A stretch of 64,000 nt of DNA from an uncultured beta proteobacterium (GCA_903822205.1 CAIJOK010000039.1:43383-107382); one strand, 5' to 3'. Positions 1-11,076 are shown, counted from the stretch's first letter. The notes: generated from the letters alone by a model not told the origin. Numbers and translations: made by a program.

Positions 1-720
1 GCGCATCTGGTTGAGCTTCGCAGCCGTTTGATCAAGTCCCTGCTGGCGGTAGCAGCCGTGGCCCTGGTGCTGGCCGTCTATCCAGGGCCTGCGGCTTTGT
101 ATGACCTGATGGCGGCCCCGTTGGTGGCGCATCTGCCCAAGGGTTCCAGGCTGATCGCCACCTCGGTGCTGTCTCCTTTTATGGTGCCCATCAAGGTCTG
201 GCTGGTCACGGCCCTGATGCTGGCATCGCCAGCCGTGCTGTACCAGGTGTGGGCGTTTGTGGCCCCCGGTCTGTATCGGCATGAACGCAATCTGGTGCTA
301 CCGCTGGTTGTATCGAGCACCTTGTTGTTTTTTGTCGGTGTGGCCTTTTGTTACTTTTTTGTCTTTGGGCGCGTGTTTGCCTTTATCCAGGGGTTTGCTC
401 CGGCCAGCATCACGGCATCACCCGACATTGAGGCCTATCTGGGCTTTGTGCTGTCGATGTTTTTGGCGTTCGGCATGGCGTTTGAGGTTCCCGTGGTGGT
501 GGTGCTGTTGGTGCGCATGGGTGTGATTGGCATCCAAAGGCTGAAGGAATGGCGCGGTTACTTTGTGGTGGCAGCCTTTGTCGTAGCCGCCATCGTCACT
601 CCGCCCGACGTGGTGTCGCAACTGGCCTTGGCCATCCCCATGTGCTTGCTTTATGAGCTTGGAATTTGGGCTGCCCAATGGCTAACCCGTCACGACAAAG
701 CTTGCGATGCGCCTGGATAG
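1..720 (+). CDS. tatC: Sec-independent protein translocase TatC (5' end outside the window)
   Basis: TatC is the polytopic inner-membrane receptor of the twin-arginine translocase and binds the RR signal peptide together with TatB. The reading frame is open from the first base and begins with the family signature HLVELRSRL, normally found within the first 25 residues, so only a short N-terminus is missing. Several hydrophobic segments follow, with the usual periplasmic proline-rich loop (PGLYRHERNL) and a conserved glutamate in the fourth-helix region (FGMAFEVPV). The ATG at 28 is internal. The stop at 718-720 lies inside the next gene, which starts 43 nt upstream in another frame, so the two are probably translationally coupled. 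tatA and tatB are presumably just upstream, outside the window. Confidence 0.95.
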   Translation, partial: AHLVELRSRLIKSLLAVAAVALVLAVYPGPAALYDLMAAPLVAHLPKGSRLIATSVLSPFMVPIKVWLVTALMLASPAVLYQVWAFVAPGLYRHERNLVLPLVVSSTLLFFVGVAFCYFFVFGRVFAFIQGFAPASITASPDIEAYLGFVLSMFLAFGMAFEVPVVVVLLVRMGVIGIQRLKEWRGYFVVAAFVVAAIVTPPDVVSQLALAIPMCLLYELGIWAAQWLTRHDKACDAPG

Positions 721-1868
721 TCATCGTGTGCAAATGCCGTAACACAGGGTTGGCGGTGCTGGTGTTTTTGGCCGCGCTGATCTGGGATGCGGCCCAGCGT
801 GGCCCTGCGCCGCCAATGGCCCGTGCCGTCTGGCCAATGCCAGCCGTTAGCCCCAGCGTATCCGTGGATGCCCTGGTGCCCACCGGCAGCGGTTTTATCC
901 CCATGCCAGGCAGCACGCCAGCAGCGCATTCCAGCAGTTTATTGACCATGCCCCGGGGTCATCCTGCGGTGCTGATGGCTTTTTGGTTTGCCGGCTCTGG
1001 CGAGAGTGCGCCCGATGTGCAGATTGCAGCCTCAGGCTTTGACCGCACGACACAGCGCTGGCTGCCTGCCCAGTGTGCGGTCGATCGCCATGCCTTGGGC
1101 GCGGCTTTGGGGTTTGGGGTGCGCCGTCTTGGCAACCCCGTGGCCTGGCTGGATGGGCAAGGGCGGGTGCATTTGTTTGTGGTGGCGACCGGCCTGGGCG
1201 GCTGGGCAGCCAGTCGGGTGGTGCATTTGCGTCAAAGTGGGACCGGGCCGATCATGCGTTTTGACTTGGTTCGCGTTTTGCCACTGTCCTGGCTGTGGAA
1301 TACCAGTTTTTTGGTTCGCACCGCGCCACTGCCGTTGCAAGATGGCGGCATGGTGTTGCCGGTCTATTTTGAGCTGGGTGCCAAGTACCCCGCAGCGCTC
1401 CGTTTCGACGCAGAGGGGCAGTTTGTAAGCATGGTGCGCATCTCACGTCGCGGTCATCTGTTGCAGCCCACGCTGGTCATGCAAAACGATCGTCAGTGGC
1501 TGGCCCTGATGCGAGATCAACGCCCAGCGGGCAGGGTGGCCGCAGCACAGACGCAAGATGGTGGCCAAAGCTGGTCTGATCTGCCTGACCTGACACTGAC
1601 CAACCCCAATGCGTCGGTAGCAGGCATGGGCATCGCCCCCGGGCAAATGGTGCTGGTACACAATTCGTCACCCCAAGCACGCTACATTCTGGACTTGAGC
1701 CGATCGTCTGACGGTGTGCATTGGCAACTGTTGGCCCGTCTGGCCGATGGTCACGGTGCGGGGGAATACTCCTACCCCGCACTGGCCTGGGCCGATGGCA
1801 GTTTGTGGGTAAGCTATACCCACTTGCGCCAGCGCATTGCCTGGCAGCGGTTGGGTATGAAGCAATAA
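678..1868 (+). CDS. Membrane-anchored sialidase/BNR-repeat-like protein
   Basis: About 396 residues: a hydrophobic segment at roughly residues 17-37 (signal anchor), then a predicted exported beta-propeller. Two Asp-box-like motifs are visible (TQDGGQSW and SSDGVHW), typical of BNR-repeat and sialidase-fold proteins. The region around GLGGWAASRVVHLRQS and the closing YPALAWADGSLWVSYTH match exo-alpha-sialidase-like domains of unknown substrate. The ATG at 678 is preferred over the in-frame TTG at 666. The gene starts inside the end of tatC. Its stop lies in an 11-bp direct repeat (1857-1878) that duplicates the last codons into the spacer. A true neuraminidase activity cannot be claimed because the catalytic Arg triad was not identified. 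Confidence 0.7.
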   Translation: MANPSRQSLRCAWIVIVCKCRNTGLAVLVFLAALIWDAAQRGPAPPMARAVWPMPAVSPSVSVDALVPTGSGFIPMPGSTPAAHSSSLLTMPRGHPAVLMAFWFAGSGESAPDVQIAASGFDRTTQRWLPAQCAVDRHALGAALGFGVRRLGNPVAWLDGQGRVHLFVVATGLGGWAASRVVHLRQSGTGPIMRFDLVRVLPLSWLWNTSFLVRTAPLPLQDGGMVLPVYFELGAKYPAALRFDAEGQFVSMVRISRRGHLLQPTLVMQNDRQWLALMRDQRPAGRVAAAQTQDGGQSWSDLPDLTLTNPNASVAGMGIAPGQMVLVHNSSPQARYILDLSRSSDGVHWQLLARLADGHGAGEYSYPALAWADGSLWVSYTHLRQRIAWQRLGMKQ

Positions 1869-1884
1869 TGAAGCAATAATGAAG
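1857..1884 (+). repeat. 11-bp tandem duplication across the stop codon of the sialidase-like gene
   Basis: Unit ATGAAGCAATA occurs at 1857-1867 and 1868-1878 and is followed by a partial third copy. The gene's Met-Lys-Gln-stop is encoded by the first copy. One of several slippage-like duplications at stop codons in this window. Confidence 0.8.
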
Positions 1885-2020
1885 GACTAACGCAAATCAT
1901 GACATGAGTCATGGGCGCAAAAATTGATTCGCCAAGCGCTGTGCGGATGGGCGAATAAATTGGCCCCTACGACAGTCAGATGATGCCCAAGTCAGTTTCT
2001 AAGCGAATCACAAAGTCCCA

Positions 2021-5000
2021 ATGAACTATACCGCTCGCATCATTACCATCGCCATGGCGTTGAATGGAATCGTTGCTGCAATTGCATGGACTTCGCTTGA
2101 TAAAAGCAGGCTGAAATTCGAAGAAATCGCCAAGGTTGCCACCCAAAATCTCAGCAAGTTTGTCGCCAGTGATCTGGATGCACAGTACCACGACGCAGAC
2201 CTTGCCTTGCAGGTGGTTGCAGATGAGTACGAACGCCAATCGCTTGCAAAAAATCCGTCGGGTGCAGCGATCAATGCCCTGATCAAACGTCAACTGCAAC
2301 TTCATCCTGCTTTGATTTCCATCCGGATCACCGACACAGGCGGAGAAACCATTTTGGGCTATGAAGGACTTCGTCCACCGCCGGGCAGCAACATCGCGCA
2401 TCGTCCTTACTTTATTCAACTGCGACAGGACCCAAATGCCGCACTGGTGATCTCGCCGCCGATATTGGGCAAGATCAGCGGCAAATGGGGCATTTCTTTT
2501 GCACGGCGGCTCAATGATCGTGAGGGTACTTTTAAGGGCATTATTTTTGCCTTTTTGGATGTGGCGGCCCTTCAGACCAAGCTGGCCCAACTCGCTCCTG
2601 GCGGAAAAACACAAGTCAGCGTCACCGACAGCCAATTCGGCTTGATTGCCCAATTTCCTGCCCCACCCACCGGTTACGACACAGTTGGCAAAGTCTTGTG
2701 GTCGCAGGGTCTCAAACAGTCGCTGGCAAAGGGGCCAGATTCTGGAACTTACCTGGATCATGTGGAGGGTGCGGAGGGTGTGGATCGACTCTACGCCTAC
2801 CTCAGGCATACCCAATACCCCTTTTACGTGGGCGCAAGCATTTCAAAGGACGATTACCTTGGCGGCTGGTACAACGAAGTCAAGGTCACGGGGGCCATGT
2901 GGGTGGCATTTGCACTGGCAACCTGCATCAGCGCATGGCTACTGGTCAGAGCGTGGCAACGACGTGAGCGCATCGAGCAAACGTTGAAATACGAGAGGAT
3001 GCGTCTGGGCGAGGTCATCTGGAGCGCCCACGTGGGCACTTGGGAATGGCGCGTACAGACCGGTGAGGTGCTTTTCAATGCCCGTTGGGCTGACATCATT
3101 GGCTATCGTTTGGAAGATCTGGCCCCCGTCAACCTCTCGACATGGAGACATCGCATGCATCCGACGGATGTGGAGGTGGCTCAAGGTTTGTTGGAACGTC
3201 TCTACCGGCGGGAACTTGAGTTTTTTGAATGCGAAGTTCGCCTGCGCCATCAACAGGGGCACTGGGTGTGGGTGCTCGACCGTGGCCGGATTGTCGATTG
3301 GGCAACAGACGGTCAACCTCTTCGCATGGTAGGCACCAGCCAGGACATTACCGATCGCAAAAACGCCGAAGAGCGCCAGGTACATGCTGTCCTTGATGCA
3401 ACCCCTGAAAGCATGTTGATGGTGGCCCCTGATGGAGCCATCCGGTTTGCCAATCAGATGGCCGTGGCATCGTTTGGCTACGCACAGGCTGAACTGTCAG
3501 GCCTGAATGTTGATGCCCTGGTGCCAGCGTCGATGCGCGACGGGCATAGACACCATCGTGAGGCGTACCTGCAAAACCCCGTGGCACGAGCGATAGCAAG
3601 CGAAGGCAAACTCAGAGCAACCCGCAAGGGCGGGCTTGAGTTTCCGATTGAAATCAATTTGAGTCATTTTGCCTTTCATGGCGAATCGCTGGTCATTGCC
3701 TCGATCAAGGACATTACCGTTCGCAAACGAATCGAGGAACAACTGCAATCCAGTCATGCCTTGCTGCACGAACTGTCCGAGCAGGTGCCTGGCGTTTTCT
3801 ACCAGTTCAAACTGTCGGGCAACGGCATCTTTTCTGCCCCATTTGCCAGCCGAGGTTTGATGGATATGTTCGGCCTTGAACCTGAACATTTGACTGAAAA
3901 CGCTGTGGCAATTTTTGAATCCGTTGTACAGGAAGACCGGCCCTCCTTCACGGCAAGCGTGATGAAATCTGCCCAAACCATGCAAAACTGGACGGGCGAG
4001 TTTCGCGTTTTGCTGCCCGATGGTTCCATCCGCTGGCGCGAAGGTCACGCGCATCCCATCAGGCAGGGCGATGGCAGTATTCTTTGGCACGGATTTGTCT
4101 GGGATGCAACCCAGCGCTTTGAGGCCGCAAGCCAACTGCAAGCCCTCAATGAGACACTTGAGTTGCGCGTCAGGCAACGCACCCAAGAGCTCAATGCGGC
4201 GCTCCATACGGCAGAAATCGCCATGAAGAGCCGGGGTGAATTTTTGACCAAAATGAGCCATGAAATCCGTACACCGCTCAACGCCGTTCTGGGAATGACC
4301 TACATGGCACTGCGTTCCAATCTGCCCTCCAGGGAGCGCGGATACCTTGAACGCATTCGGGTTTCGGGTGATCACCTGCTGGCCATCATCAATGACATCC
4401 TCGACTTTTCCAAAATTGATGCTGGCAAACTTGTTCTTGAAGAGATCAATTTTGGACTTGACCCCATGTTGCAGGGCATCATCCAACTGACAGAGACCAA
4501 AGCGCACGACAAGGGGCTGACCCTGGTGCTGGATGTGGATGCCAATGTGCCACGCCATCTTTGCGGTGATGTGTTGCGTCTGCGTCAAATCCTGCTCAAC
4601 TTCATTGGCAACGCCATCAAGTTCACGCACCGTGGCGGTGTGACGGTGCATGTCCACCACGTTCACCTTTTGGCCGATGAACACGACCCGAGCGATTTGC
4701 CAACCTGCATGTTGCGCTTTGAAGTGCAGGACACGGGGATAGGTTTGAGTGACGATCAAAAGTCGAGACTGTTTCAAGCCTTTGAGCAGGGCGACAACTC
4801 CATCACCCGCAAATTTGGTGGCACGGGCCTGGGTCTGGCCATCAGCCGTGAATTGACCCTGATGATGGGCGGCGAGATAGGTGTGTCAAGTCACGAAGGC
4901 CTGGGCAGCACGTTTTGGTTCACAGCCAGATTGCGCCATGCGACCGGTTCAATGGACGAACAAACGACCCTCAGTGACAGGCAGGCACTGCATGGGGCGC

Positions 5001-5788
5001 GTGTTTTGGTGGTGGATGACAACGAATTTAACCTGGACGTGGCCCAGGAACTGTTGGGGGATGTGGGCTTGCAGGTCTCCCTGGCCACCGATGGTGAACA
5101 GGCCCTGGCCTGTTTGCACCAGCACCCGTTTGACTGGGTGTTGCTCGATATTCAGATGCCTGTGATGGACGGCATTGAGGTCATTCGCCGCATCCGCGCC
5201 AACGAACAGACATCGGGCATTTGCGTGATCGCCATGACGGCCAATGCGTTCATGGAAGACCGCCAGAAATACCTTCATGCGGGCATGAACGATGTGATCA
5301 CCAAGCCCATTGATCCTGAGCATCTGTATGCCACCCTGCTGAAGTGGCTGCGTGCGCCATTGGCTGACCCCGCTGTGGTGACGCACCTCACGCCGTCAGT
5401 TGCCCCGCGCACTTTGCCAACTTACGCTGCCGCGATTGACTTTGAGTCATTGTCAGTGTGGGATGCCAACATGCTGCATCTGACCGTTGGCGATGACCCT
5501 GCCACGCACCGCCGCCTGTTGAACAAATTTTTGGTCAGCGCACGCACCCAAGTGGCCGCCATCATGCAGGCGGCTGATGGGGCAATCTGGGACAGTGCTG
5601 CTGATATCAGCCACAAACTCAAGTCCGCTGCACGAACCGTAGGGGCCATGCGTTTGGGTGCGTATTGCGAAGCGCTTGAAAAATCCGGCAAAGCAGCCGA
5701 CACATCCCCATGCAAATCGCTGGCCGATGCCTTGCAAAAAACTTTTGTTCAAACAAACAGTGCCATCAGCCAATTACTTTCGTCGTGA
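2021..5788 (+). CDS. Hybrid sensor histidine kinase: Cache, three PAS, HisKA, HATPase, REC, Hpt
   Basis: A 1255-residue membrane sensor. A first transmembrane helix (about 5-24) and a second (about 290-312) enclose a periplasmic dCache-like domain. Three PAS-type domains follow (about 325-450, 455-570, 580-700), then the dimerisation domain with the phospho-accepting His747 in MSHEIRTPLNAVLGM, an ATPase domain with N, G1 and G2 boxes (IGNAIKF, DTGIGL, GGTGLGLAIS), a receiver with Asp1043 (DIQMPVMDG) and an Hpt domain with His1198 (SHKLKSAARTVG). It can therefore run a full His-Asp-His relay to an outside response regulator. No partner regulator is adjacent. A spacer of 152 bp precedes it, in which I see only weak dyads. 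Confidence 0.93.
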   Translation: MNYTARIITIAMALNGIVAAIAWTSLDKSRLKFEEIAKVATQNLSKFVASDLDAQYHDADLALQVVADEYERQSLAKNPSGAAINALIKRQLQLHPALISIRITDTGGETILGYEGLRPPPGSNIAHRPYFIQLRQDPNAALVISPPILGKISGKWGISFARRLNDREGTFKGIIFAFLDVAALQTKLAQLAPGGKTQVSVTDSQFGLIAQFPAPPTGYDTVGKVLWSQGLKQSLAKGPDSGTYLDHVEGAEGVDRLYAYLRHTQYPFYVGASISKDDYLGGWYNEVKVTGAMWVAFALATCISAWLLVRAWQRRERIEQTLKYERMRLGEVIWSAHVGTWEWRVQTGEVLFNARWADIIGYRLEDLAPVNLSTWRHRMHPTDVEVAQGLLERLYRRELEFFECEVRLRHQQGHWVWVLDRGRIVDWATDGQPLRMVGTSQDITDRKNAEERQVHAVLDATPESMLMVAPDGAIRFANQMAVASFGYAQAELSGLNVDALVPASMRDGHRHHREAYLQNPVARAIASEGKLRATRKGGLEFPIEINLSHFAFHGESLVIASIKDITVRKRIEEQLQSSHALLHELSEQVPGVFYQFKLSGNGIFSAPFASRGLMDMFGLEPEHLTENAVAIFESVVQEDRPSFTASVMKSAQTMQNWTGEFRVLLPDGSIRWREGHAHPIRQGDGSILWHGFVWDATQRFEAASQLQALNETLELRVRQRTQELNAALHTAEIAMKSRGEFLTKMSHEIRTPLNAVLGMTYMALRSNLPSRERGYLERIRVSGDHLLAIINDILDFSKIDAGKLVLEEINFGLDPMLQGIIQLTETKAHDKGLTLVLDVDANVPRHLCGDVLRLRQILLNFIGNAIKFTHRGGVTVHVHHVHLLADEHDPSDLPTCMLRFEVQDTGIGLSDDQKSRLFQAFEQGDNSITRKFGGTGLGLAISRELTLMMGGEIGVSSHEGLGSTFWFTARLRHATGSMDEQTTLSDRQALHGARVLVVDDNEFNLDVAQELLGDVGLQVSLATDGEQALACLHQHPFDWVLLDIQMPVMDGIEVIRRIRANEQTSGICVIAMTANAFMEDRQKYLHAGMNDVITKPIDPEHLYATLLKWLRAPLADPAVVTHLTPSVAPRTLPTYAAAIDFESLSVWDANMLHLTVGDDPATHRRLLNKFLVSARTQVAAIMQAADGAIWDSAADISHKLKSAARTVGAMRLGAYCEALEKSGKAADTSPCKSLADALQKTFVQTNSAISQLLSS

Positions 5789-5871
5789 ATGATGATGACA
5801 AATTCTTGAGCTATGTTTGCATTTGTGAATGAAATAACTTGGCTATGTTGAGACAGCGACGTTAATTATTG

Positions 5872-7630
<1,759 letters not shown>

Positions 7631-7771
7631 CCCCCGCTACAATGCGCGGCTTTTTTGGGCATTGCGCCGTGATGGTTTTGCCCAAGCGGGTCACCGCCAC
7701 CCTTTGGCGAGGTTTGGCTTTTGGCAGCTTGTCAGTTTGTCAGGGGCTGTTTGTAAATATCGGAGATTCCA

Positions 7772-8005
7772 ATGGCACGTGTGTGCAAAGTAACGGGCAA
7801 AGGCCCCATGGTGGGCAACAAGGTGTCCCACGCCAATAACAAAACCAAGCGCAGGTTTTTACCTAATCTACAGTACCGCCGTTTTTGGGTAGAGTCTGAA
7901 AGTCGCTGGGTCCGCATCAGGATTTCAAATGCCGGTCTGCGTTTGATCGATAAAAAAGGAATTGATGTGGTCCTTGCAGACCTGCGCAGCAGAGGCCAAG
8001 CTTAA
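7772..8005 (+). CDS. rpmB: 50S ribosomal protein L28 (bL28)
   Basis: 77 residues, the standard length. [25 protein letters not shown] is the canonical L28 start; the rest ([34 protein letters not shown]) matches throughout. GGAG sits 6 nt before the ATG. It is followed after 70 bp by rpmG, the usual bacterial order, and the two are probably cotranscribed. The 158-bp spacer upstream presumably holds the promoter; I could not fix it with confidence. Confidence 0.98.
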   Translation: MARVCKVTGKGPMVGNKVSHANNKTKRRFLPNLQYRRFWVESESRWVRIRISNAGLRLIDKKGIDVVLADLRSRGQA

Positions 8006-8075
8006 ATAACCAAAACAACGAGACAGATCCAAATCACTACTTCTGTCTTTTCACACCCTCTTTAGAAAGAATATC

Positions 8076-8246
8076 ATGGCAAGCAAAGGCGGACGCGAAA
8101 AAATCAAGCTGGAATCTACAGCCGGTACCGGTCATTTTTATACCACCAGCAAAAACAAGAAAACCACCCCAGAGAAACTCTTGATCAAAAAGTTTGACCC
8201 CAAAGCCCGCAAACATGTGGACTATAAAGAAGTCAAGCTCAAATAA
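8076..8246 (+). CDS. rpmG: 50S ribosomal protein L33 (bL33)
   Basis: 56 residues beginning [14 protein letters not shown] and ending DYKEVKLK, the standard proteobacterial L33 length and ends. The zinc-binding cysteines of the C+ paralogue are absent, so this is the cysteine-free form ([12 protein letters not shown]). A purine-rich AGAAAGA precedes the ATG. Partner of rpmB just upstream. Confidence 0.98.
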   Translation: MASKGGREKIKLESTAGTGHFYTTSKNKKTTPEKLLIKKFDPKARKHVDYKEVKLK

Positions 8247-8277
8247 ATTTGTTTTCAATATTATTTCGATATTATTA

Positions 8278-8318
8278 GACCCACCACACACCTAGAGACA
8301 ATCTGTATGTGGCGGGTC
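8278..8318 (+). terminator. Imperfect stem-loop after rpmG, possible terminator
   Basis: GACCCACCACA pairs with TGTGGCGGGTC, with one internal mismatch and a loop of about 19 nt, 32 nt after the rpmG stop. There is no U-tract, so it may be an mRNA-stabilising structure rather than an intrinsic terminator. Confidence 0.4.
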
Positions 8319-8361
8319 AAGGCAACGGCAACCGAGCAGTTTTAATCATTTTGCGGTTTGT

Positions 8362-10326
8362 ATGTCTCTGCCCCCGCAAAAAAAACCCAGTCCGATGGGT
8401 AGTGCATTACAAGGTTCATTACCAGATGTATTATTTGGACCATTAAACGATTCATTAAACGATTCATTAAATGATTCATTGTCCGGATTGAACAGTGTGG
8501 CCCTGGTGGGTAACCCCAACTGTGGCAAAACGGCTCTTTTTAATCTGCTGACGGGTTCCCGTCAAAAAGTGGCCAACTATGCCGGTGCCACCGTCGAGCG
8601 CAAGATGGGGCAGGTTCGGCTGTCAGGCGCTGACGTGACGGTCATCGACCTGCCGGGCATCTACAGCCTGACCCCCGCCACCCCTGACGAACAGGTCACC
8701 CTTGAGGTCATCGAGGGCCGCCGTGCTGGCGAGGACGTTCCCGATGCCCTGATCATGGTGGTCGATGCCACCAACCTGCGCATGAATCTGCGCCTGGTGC
8801 TTGAGATCAGGCAACTGGGCCGCCCCATGCTGGTCGCCCTCAACATGATGGACGAGGCCCGCGCCCGTGGTCTGCACATCAACACCGCCGTCCTGGCCAA
8901 GGAACTGGGTTGTCCCGTGGTTGAGACCATCGCAGTTCAGCCTGGCGGACAGACTGCCCTGCTGGCGCAATTGGCCGTTTGGGCGCTGCCTGAACATCGG
9001 CCAATGGTGACCATGCCCCCAGCAGAGCCGGCCACACCCACCCAATGTCAGGCTGAAGTGCGGCGCATTGTGGCGTTGGTTTCCCCCGCGCCGGTAGTGT
9101 CTGGGCGTTTGCAAAAGCGCTTGGACGATTGGGCATTGCACCCGGTCTGGGGCTTGGCAATTTTGGCGTGTTTGATGCTGCTGATGTTTCAGGCGGTATT
9201 TGCCTGGGCTGATTGGCCTATGAGGCTGATTCGAAGCGGCGTAACCGCCTTGGGCGATGCGGTCAGTGGCCTGATGGAGGTGGGGCCGGTGCGCAGTTTG
9301 ATCGTCGATGGAGCGATAGCCGGAGCCGGCAATGTGCTCGTTTTTTTGCCACAGTTGTTGATTTTGTTCTTTTTTATCCTGGTGCTTGAAAACTCTGGCT
9401 ACTTGCCCCGGGCGGCCTTTTTGCTGGACACGCTCATGCGGCGGATGGGGCTGTCGGGCAGGGCATTTATCCCGTTGTTGTCGTGCTTTGCTTGTACCGT
9501 TCCCGGCATCATGGCCACCCGATCGATCGCCAGCCGGCGTGACCGCCTGGTGACGATCATGGTTGCACCGCTTTTGACCTGCTCGGCGCGCCTGCCGGTC
9601 TATGCCCTGCTGATCGCCGCTTTTGTCCCTGACCGCAGCCTGTGGGTCTTTAACCTGCGGGGCCTGGTGCTGTTGGCGCTCTATGCTGTAGGCATTTTGA
9701 CGGCCATGCTGGTGGCCTGGCTGTGCAGGCATCTATGGCTTAAAAACCGCTACCAGCCGCTGATGCTTGAGCTGCCACCCTACCGTTGGCCGGTGTGGCG
9801 CAGGGTGCTGCACGATCTGGCGGCACGTGCCCTTGACTTCATAACCCGCGTGGGCACGGTTATTTTTGTCCTGGTGGTGCTGTTGTGGTTACTGGCCAGT
9901 TTTCCGGCACCGCCGCCGGGGGCCACAGGCGCGGCCATTCAATACAGTCTGGCTGGACATTTGGGTTTGATGCTTGAGCCTGTATTGAGGCCTATCGGGT
10001 TTAACTGGCAAATTGCTGTGGCCTTGGTGCCGGGGCTGGCCTCGCGTGAGGTCGTGGTGGGTGCTCTGGGCACCGTCTATGCCCTGTCGGCCGTCGGTGC
10101 TTCGACCCCCCTGGGCCAGGTGATCGCACAAAGCTGGTCGCTGGCAACGGCGCTGTCGCTCTTGGCTTGGTTTGTCTTTTCACCTCAGTGCGTTTCTACC
10201 CTGGCTGCCGTTTTGCGGGAGACGGCCTCATGGCGCTATACGGTGTGGATGGTGTTGTACCAGTTTGCTCTTGCCTATGCGGCGGCTTTTGTCACCTACC
10301 GATGCACCCTGTGGCTGACGGGGTAG
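8362..10326 (+). CDS. feoB: Ferrous iron transporter FeoB
   Basis: 654 residues: a cytoplasmic G domain followed by a membrane domain that imports Fe2+. Visible are G1 GNPNCGKT, the switch region NYAGATVERK, G3 DLPGIY and G4 NMMDEA, then the Gate-type core with VFLPQLLILFFFILVLENSGYLPRAAF and the conserved SCFACTVPGIMATR. An unusual N-terminal extension of about 45 residues precedes the first beta strand; it contains an LNDS repeat encoded by a 12-bp tandem array (8441-8480), so the true start could lie downstream of the ATG used here. No feoA or feoC is adjacent. It converges with the DciA-like gene 12 bp away. Confidence 0.95.
   Translation: MSLPPQKKPSPMGSALQGSLPDVLFGPLNDSLNDSLNDSLSGLNSVALVGNPNCGKTALFNLLTGSRQKVANYAGATVERKMGQVRLSGADVTVIDLPGIYSLTPATPDEQVTLEVIEGRRAGEDVPDALIMVVDATNLRMNLRLVLEIRQLGRPMLVALNMMDEARARGLHINTAVLAKELGCPVVETIAVQPGGQTALLAQLAVWALPEHRPMVTMPPAEPATPTQCQAEVRRIVALVSPAPVVSGRLQKRLDDWALHPVWGLAILACLMLLMFQAVFAWADWPMRLIRSGVTALGDAVSGLMEVGPVRSLIVDGAIAGAGNVLVFLPQLLILFFFILVLENSGYLPRAAFLLDTLMRRMGLSGRAFIPLLSCFACTVPGIMATRSIASRRDRLVTIMVAPLLTCSARLPVYALLIAAFVPDRSLWVFNLRGLVLLALYAVGILTAMLVAWLCRHLWLKNRYQPLMLELPPYRWPVWRRVLHDLAARALDFITRVGTVIFVLVVLLWLLASFPAPPPGATGAAIQYSLAGHLGLMLEPVLRPIGFNWQIAVALVPGLASREVVVGALGTVYALSAVGASTPLGQVIAQSWSLATALSLLAWFVFSPQCVSTLAAVLRETASWRYTVWMVLYQFALAYAAAFVTYRCTLWLTG
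8441..8480 (+). repeat. 12-bp tandem array inside the feoB N-terminus
   Basis: Unit CATTAAACGATT, three copies plus CATT (third copy with one change). It encodes repeated Leu-Asn-Asp-Ser just ahead of the G1 loop. A period divisible by three keeps the frame whatever the copy number. Confidence 0.88.
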
Positions 10327-10338
10327 GGGTCGGTTGGA

Positions 10339-10644
10339 TTAACCCCCGTGGCTGATTTTGAGCCTGATGGACGCAACAGGCAGGTCACAAACGCGCAGAT
10401 GGGCCTCAAGCGCCGGCAGAAGTTGGCGCATTTTGGCGGCTGTTGCGGTGTTGGCCAGCAGCAGACACCAGACACCGTCTTGCAAAGGTCCTGCCTTGAT
10501 GGCGGTGCGCAAAGCAGGCGGAATCAAAGCACTGACAGCCTGATAGCGTTCGCTGGACTGACGGTGAATGTCCATCAGCCTGGCCAAAGTGGGGTTGCTT
10601 TGACTGGCTTGCAGCAGGGTGACAGAGGGTGCGTGTGGGTTCAT
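10339..10644 (-). CDS. DUF721/DciA-like protein
   Basis: 101 residues with the pattern of the DciA (DUF721) family, whose best-known members load the replicative helicase DnaB where DnaC is absent: an N-terminal helical part (LLQASQSNPTLARLMDIHRQSSERYQAVSALIPPALR) followed by a beta-rich part (DGVWCLLLANTATAAKMRQLLPALEAHL) with the typical alternation of hydrophobic strands and a helix. Short relative to many homologues. Convergent with feoB. The assignment rests on overall pattern rather than a catalytic motif, so it is moderately secure. Confidence 0.65.
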   Translation of the reverse strand: MNPHAPSVTLLQASQSNPTLARLMDIHRQSSERYQAVSALIPPALRTAIKAGPLQDGVWCLLLANTATAAKMRQLLPALEAHLRVCDLPVASIRLKISHGG

Positions 10645-10740
10645 GGTGAACGGGCGGTGTGCGATGTGATGAATCCAAGCATAACCTTGGATGCCTCCAT
10701 CGATCAGAGGCTAGGACATTCAGACGTTCAGATACGCAAC

Positions 10741-10767
10741 AAAAAACCCGCACACGGCGGGTTTTTT
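10741..10767. terminator. Bidirectional intrinsic terminator
   Basis: A perfect 11-bp stem (AAAAAACCCGC with GCGGGTTTTTT) around a 5-nt loop, with A- and T-tracts on either side. It lies 25 nt past the stop of the minus-strand small gene at 10793-10984 and upstream of the DciA-like gene, so it separates their transcripts. Confidence 0.92.
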
Positions 10768-10792
10768 GTGATCCGTCACAGTCCTACAGGCA

Positions 10793-10984
10793 TCATGCGT
10801 AGGTATTGACGCTATTGCCGGTCGTGGCGGTGGGGTTGGACACCTGAGCTTGAACCACGGGGTCCGGCGCAGGCGGGGCCTTGGCTTTGGTGCCGTCGGT
10901 GTCTCCGTCCGAATCGACAGACGCAGACCGTGTCGGCGGCGTGGGGGCTGCGCTGGTCGGTGAAATGCTTGACATAGTAGCCAT
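10793..10984 (-). CDS. Small Thr/Ser/Pro-rich hypothetical protein
   Basis: 63 residues, low complexity, rich in Ser, Thr, Pro and Ala with an acidic stretch (VDSDGDTDG); predicted disordered, no signal peptide, no family recognised. Support for it being real: a GGAG ribosome-binding site about 8 nt before the ATG and a strong intrinsic terminator 25 nt after the stop. The adjacent DciA-like gene lies beyond that terminator. The product could be a small secreted or regulatory peptide; nothing in the sequence decides this. Confidence 0.5.
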   Translation of the reverse strand: MATMSSISPTSAAPTPPTRSASVDSDGDTDGTKAKAPPAPDPVVQAQVSNPTATTGNSVNTYA

Positions 10985-11040
10985 AAAGGGGTCTCCGTGG
11001 GGGGTAAAAAAAAGTCCAGTCAGACATCACCAAACTTATC

Positions 11041-11076
11041 ACAAAACGCATCACAAAACGCATCACAAAACTCATC
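11041..11076 (+). repeat. 12-bp tandem array
   Basis: Three copies of ACAAAACGCATC, the third with one substitution, upstream of the small minus-strand gene ending at 10984. Confidence 0.85.

Noticed and set aside
1976-2815. 279-codon open frame on the minus strand
   Set aside because: Lies entirely antisense to the sensor part of the hybrid kinase, has no family resemblance and no ribosome-binding site; a by-product of codon bias.
3497-4777. 426-codon open frame on the minus strand
   Set aside because: Antisense to the PAS and HisKA region of the same kinase; the translation has no recognisable domain.
8623-9732. 369-codon minus-strand frame opposite feoB
   Set aside because: His/Gln-rich composition typical of antisense frames of GC-rich membrane protein genes.
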